Assembly (NCBI GenBank): GCA_025965635.1
Contig: JAOPWO010000321.1
Location: forward strand, 1-7,267
Origin: Modestobacter sp.
GTDB taxonomy: Bacteria > Actinomycetota > Actinomycetes > Mycobacteriales > Geodermatophilaceae
Direction: 5' to 3'
Length of the DNA: 7,267 nucleotides
Shown here piece by piece: positions 5,715 to 7,267 of this stretch; position 1 is the stretch's first letter, and each line of letters starts with the position of its first letter. Both the position numbers and the translations under genes were made by a program. Under the pieces are notes generated by a model, which searched no databases, was not told the DNA's origin, and saw only the letters and a list, made by a program, of their open reading frames with translations.

Positions 5715-6527
5715 GTGAGTAACCAAGGCGAGCTCATCGTCATCTCTGCGGGCGTGTACGCCGACGAGCTGGACATCGTGTCGGGCAGTGGCTCGTTTCG
5801 CGAAATCGTCGGTCCTCGGTGCGGTGCTTCGGAGCGGAGCCTCTACGAAGTGGCATTGGCGCCTGGCGACCACGTGGAGTTCCTGACACATGCCGGGGAC
5901 GCCGTCTACTACGTCGTGTCCGGAACTGCGACGGTCACCGACAATGCAGGGCGGTCCCGGGAGCTGGTCGCGGGCGCGATGGTGCACGTGGGTGCCGAGT
6001 CCACTTACCAACTGGCCAGCCTTGTAGGTACGCGTCTCATCGGCGGCCCGAGCCCGGTGGACCCGGGGCTGGGCAGCGGCGCCTCAGTGGGTCCGCGGGA
6101 TGGTGACGGCGCGCGCATCGATGTCTACCACCAAGACGACCCGGGCCTTCTCGTCCCGTTCATCTCCCGAGATGCTCGGCTGGTCGTTTGGCTCGGCCGC
6201 GGGTACCGCACGGCGAACATGAACTACGTCGTCCTCGAGCCTGGAGAGCGGAACAAGGAGCACGTGCACCTCTACTCCGAGGACACCATCCACATTCTCG
6301 AGGGCCACGGCACCGCAGAGGACCTCACCCACGGCCGCAAGCTCCCGGTGGCGCCGGGCGACACGGTGCACATCCCTCCAGGGACCTGGCACGCAGTCGC
6401 CGCGGACCGGGGTGAGCGAGTGGTCAGCGTCGGGGGTCCGTGTCCCGCGGACCTCGACATGCTCCGCGCCCTCGGGATTGACGTCGAAGCCTTGCTCTCG
6501 GACGAGCATGCCGGGGAACCGCGCTGA
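5715..6527 (+). CDS. Two-domain cupin protein (bicupin), function unknown
   Basis: The 270-residue protein contains two cupin barrels. The second (about 168-230) has both classical motifs: GERNKEHVHLYSED with His183, His185 and Glu189/Asp190, and GDTVHIPPGTWHAV with His226. It should bind a divalent metal. The first (about 42-105; APGDHVEFLTHAGDAVYYV, SGTATV) has the fold pattern but no HxH, only His59, so it is probably structural. There is no signal peptide or helix-turn-helix, so it is a cytoplasmic enzyme or binding protein rather than a regulator. Bicupins include dioxygenases, isomerases and decarboxylases; the sequence does not decide which. GTG 5715 is chosen because AGAGG (5701-5705) lies 9 bases ahead and no longer frame looks cupin-like. 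Its TGA overlaps the ATG of the nitrilase-like gene by one base, implying a shared transcript. Confidence 0.88.
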   Translation: MSNQGELIVISAGVYADELDIVSGSGSFREIVGPRCGASERSLYEVALAPGDHVEFLTHAGDAVYYVVSGTATVTDNAGRSRELVAGAMVHVGAESTYQLASLVGTRLIGGPSPVDPGLGSGASVGPRDGDGARIDVYHQDDPGLLVPFISRDARLVVWLGRGYRTANMNYVVLEPGERNKEHVHLYSEDTIHILEGHGTAEDLTHGRKLPVAPGDTVHIPPGTWHAVAADRGERVVSVGGPCPADLDMLRALGIDVEALLSDEHAGEPR

Positions 6528-7267
6528 TGGTGTGTCTCGCCCTGGAGCAGGTGGCGGTCGAGGTCGGTCCCGTCGACCAGAATCGGGACCACCTCTGCGA
6601 GCGGGCCGAGAGTGCCCTGAAGGCCGGGTCGGACCTCGTCGTCTTCCCCGAGCTGGCCGTCAGCGGCTACACCACCGACCGGGAGCTCGTGGCGTCGGTC
6701 GCTGAGCCGCTGGACGGACCCACGGTCGACGCCTTCACTCGGCTGGCCCGGCGCTACGCGGTCTGGTGGCGTGCGGACTGGCCGATCATGACGGGGACGC
6801 CATCTTCAACACCGTCGTGGTGGTCGGCTCCGGAGGGCCGGTGCTGCACTGTCGCAACCTGCATCTGTTCGACGCCGAGAAGGAAGTGTTCACGCCGGAT
6901 GATCTCGGCGTCCCGGTGGCGGTCACCGACTGGGGGCGCCTGGGCGTGTGCGTCTGCTACGACCTGCGCTTCGTCGAGGTACTCCGCCTCCTCACCCTGC
7001 AGGCTGCCGAGCTCGTGGTGGCGCCGGCGGCCTGGGTGGGCGGCTTCGACCGAAGCGTTCCATCAAGTGGACTGACGCGGCAGGCCGAGGCGGCCATCGT
7101 GCAAGCCAACCTCGACCAGGTCGCGGTGGCCGCCGTGTCGCAGGCTCCGCTTCCGGAGGGCCCACCTCTCCTCGGCGGCTCAGTACTCGTCGACGCCTAT
7201 GGGGAGCTGCTGGCCGGCCCGCTGTCACGGACGGCCGCGGATCGGACGGACGGCACAGTCGACATCG
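6527..7267 (+). pseudogene. Nitrilase/omega-amidase-family C-N hydrolase, frameshifted and lacking the catalytic Lys (partial)
   Basis: The start ATG 6527 overlaps the bicupin stop. The first frame reads MVCLALEQVAVEVGPV, then LVVFPELAVSGYTT with catalytic Glu42, up to ARRYAV (about 6761). From 6763 the family continues in another frame, open to the window end: LVACGLADHDGDAIFNTVVV, then CRNLHLFDAEKEVFTPDD, GVCVCYDLRF and LLGGSVLVDAYGELLAG. One missing base near 6761-6763 explains the switch. The nucleophile Cys is present (codon 6955-6957, CYDLRF). The catalytic Lys of the usual YRK.HL motif is Asn here (codon 6856-6858). Family members hydrolyse amides or nitriles with a Glu-Lys-Cys triad. 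Frameshift plus Lys loss indicates an inactive, decaying gene; a sequencing error could explain the shift but not the Asn as easily. The 3' end lies beyond the window, where only a few tens of residues should be missing. The original frame otherwise runs as noise to 7075. Confidence 0.8.

Noticed and set aside
6761..7075. Original-frame continuation of the nitrilase-like gene to 7075
   Set aside because: After ARRYAV this frame gives Trp/Ser/Arg-rich noise, whereas the neighbouring frame carries the conserved family blocks.

Overview
The window is GC-rich, and its coding frames prefer G or C in the third codon position. Two genes start with GTG, the genes are tightly packed with 1-4 base stop/start overlaps, and the IS3 and IS30 transposase remnants are of types common in high-GC Gram-positives. 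Together this suggests an actinobacterium (inferred; no rRNA or other marker gene is present).

Layout. Bases 1-47 look like the last codons of a gene entering from the left. Bases 83-735 hold a decayed NAD(P)H-dependent reductase of the phthalate dioxygenase reductase/VanB type, readable only by switching frame. It is cut off by insertion-sequence debris: a piece of an IS3-family transposase on + (782-928), running directly into the 3' end of an IS30-family transposase on - (936-1158). Next comes a gene-free stretch with an AT-rich patch carrying a good -35/-10 pair (1222-1250) and a possible 21-residue leader ORF (1350-1415).

The core is an intact, tightly coupled three-gene operon for a molybdenum hydroxylase of the xanthine dehydrogenase/CO dehydrogenase superfamily: FAD subunit (1412-2311), molybdopterin subunit (2314-4704) and [2Fe-2S] subunit (4701-5243), in the order M-L-S. 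The active-site loop rules out a canonical CO dehydrogenase, and the substrate is not readable from the sequence.

After the operon lie a headless cupin fragment (5284-5469), a gene-poor stretch with a row of three hairpins (5544-5637), an intact two-domain cupin (5715-6527), and a nitrilase/omega-amidase-family gene (6527 to the window end). That last gene carries a frameshift near 6761 and has Asn where the catalytic Lys is expected.

Interpretation: this resembles a catabolic locus for an aromatic or N-heterocyclic compound. The Mo-hydroxylase would insert oxygen from water into the ring, a bicupin could act as dioxygenase, isomerase or binding protein on a later intermediate, and a C-N hydrolase would release nitrogen. 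The old reductase would have served a Rieske oxygenase. Several flanking genes are decaying while the hydroxylase operon and the bicupin remain open. I see no CRISPR array, tRNA, rRNA or replication origin.
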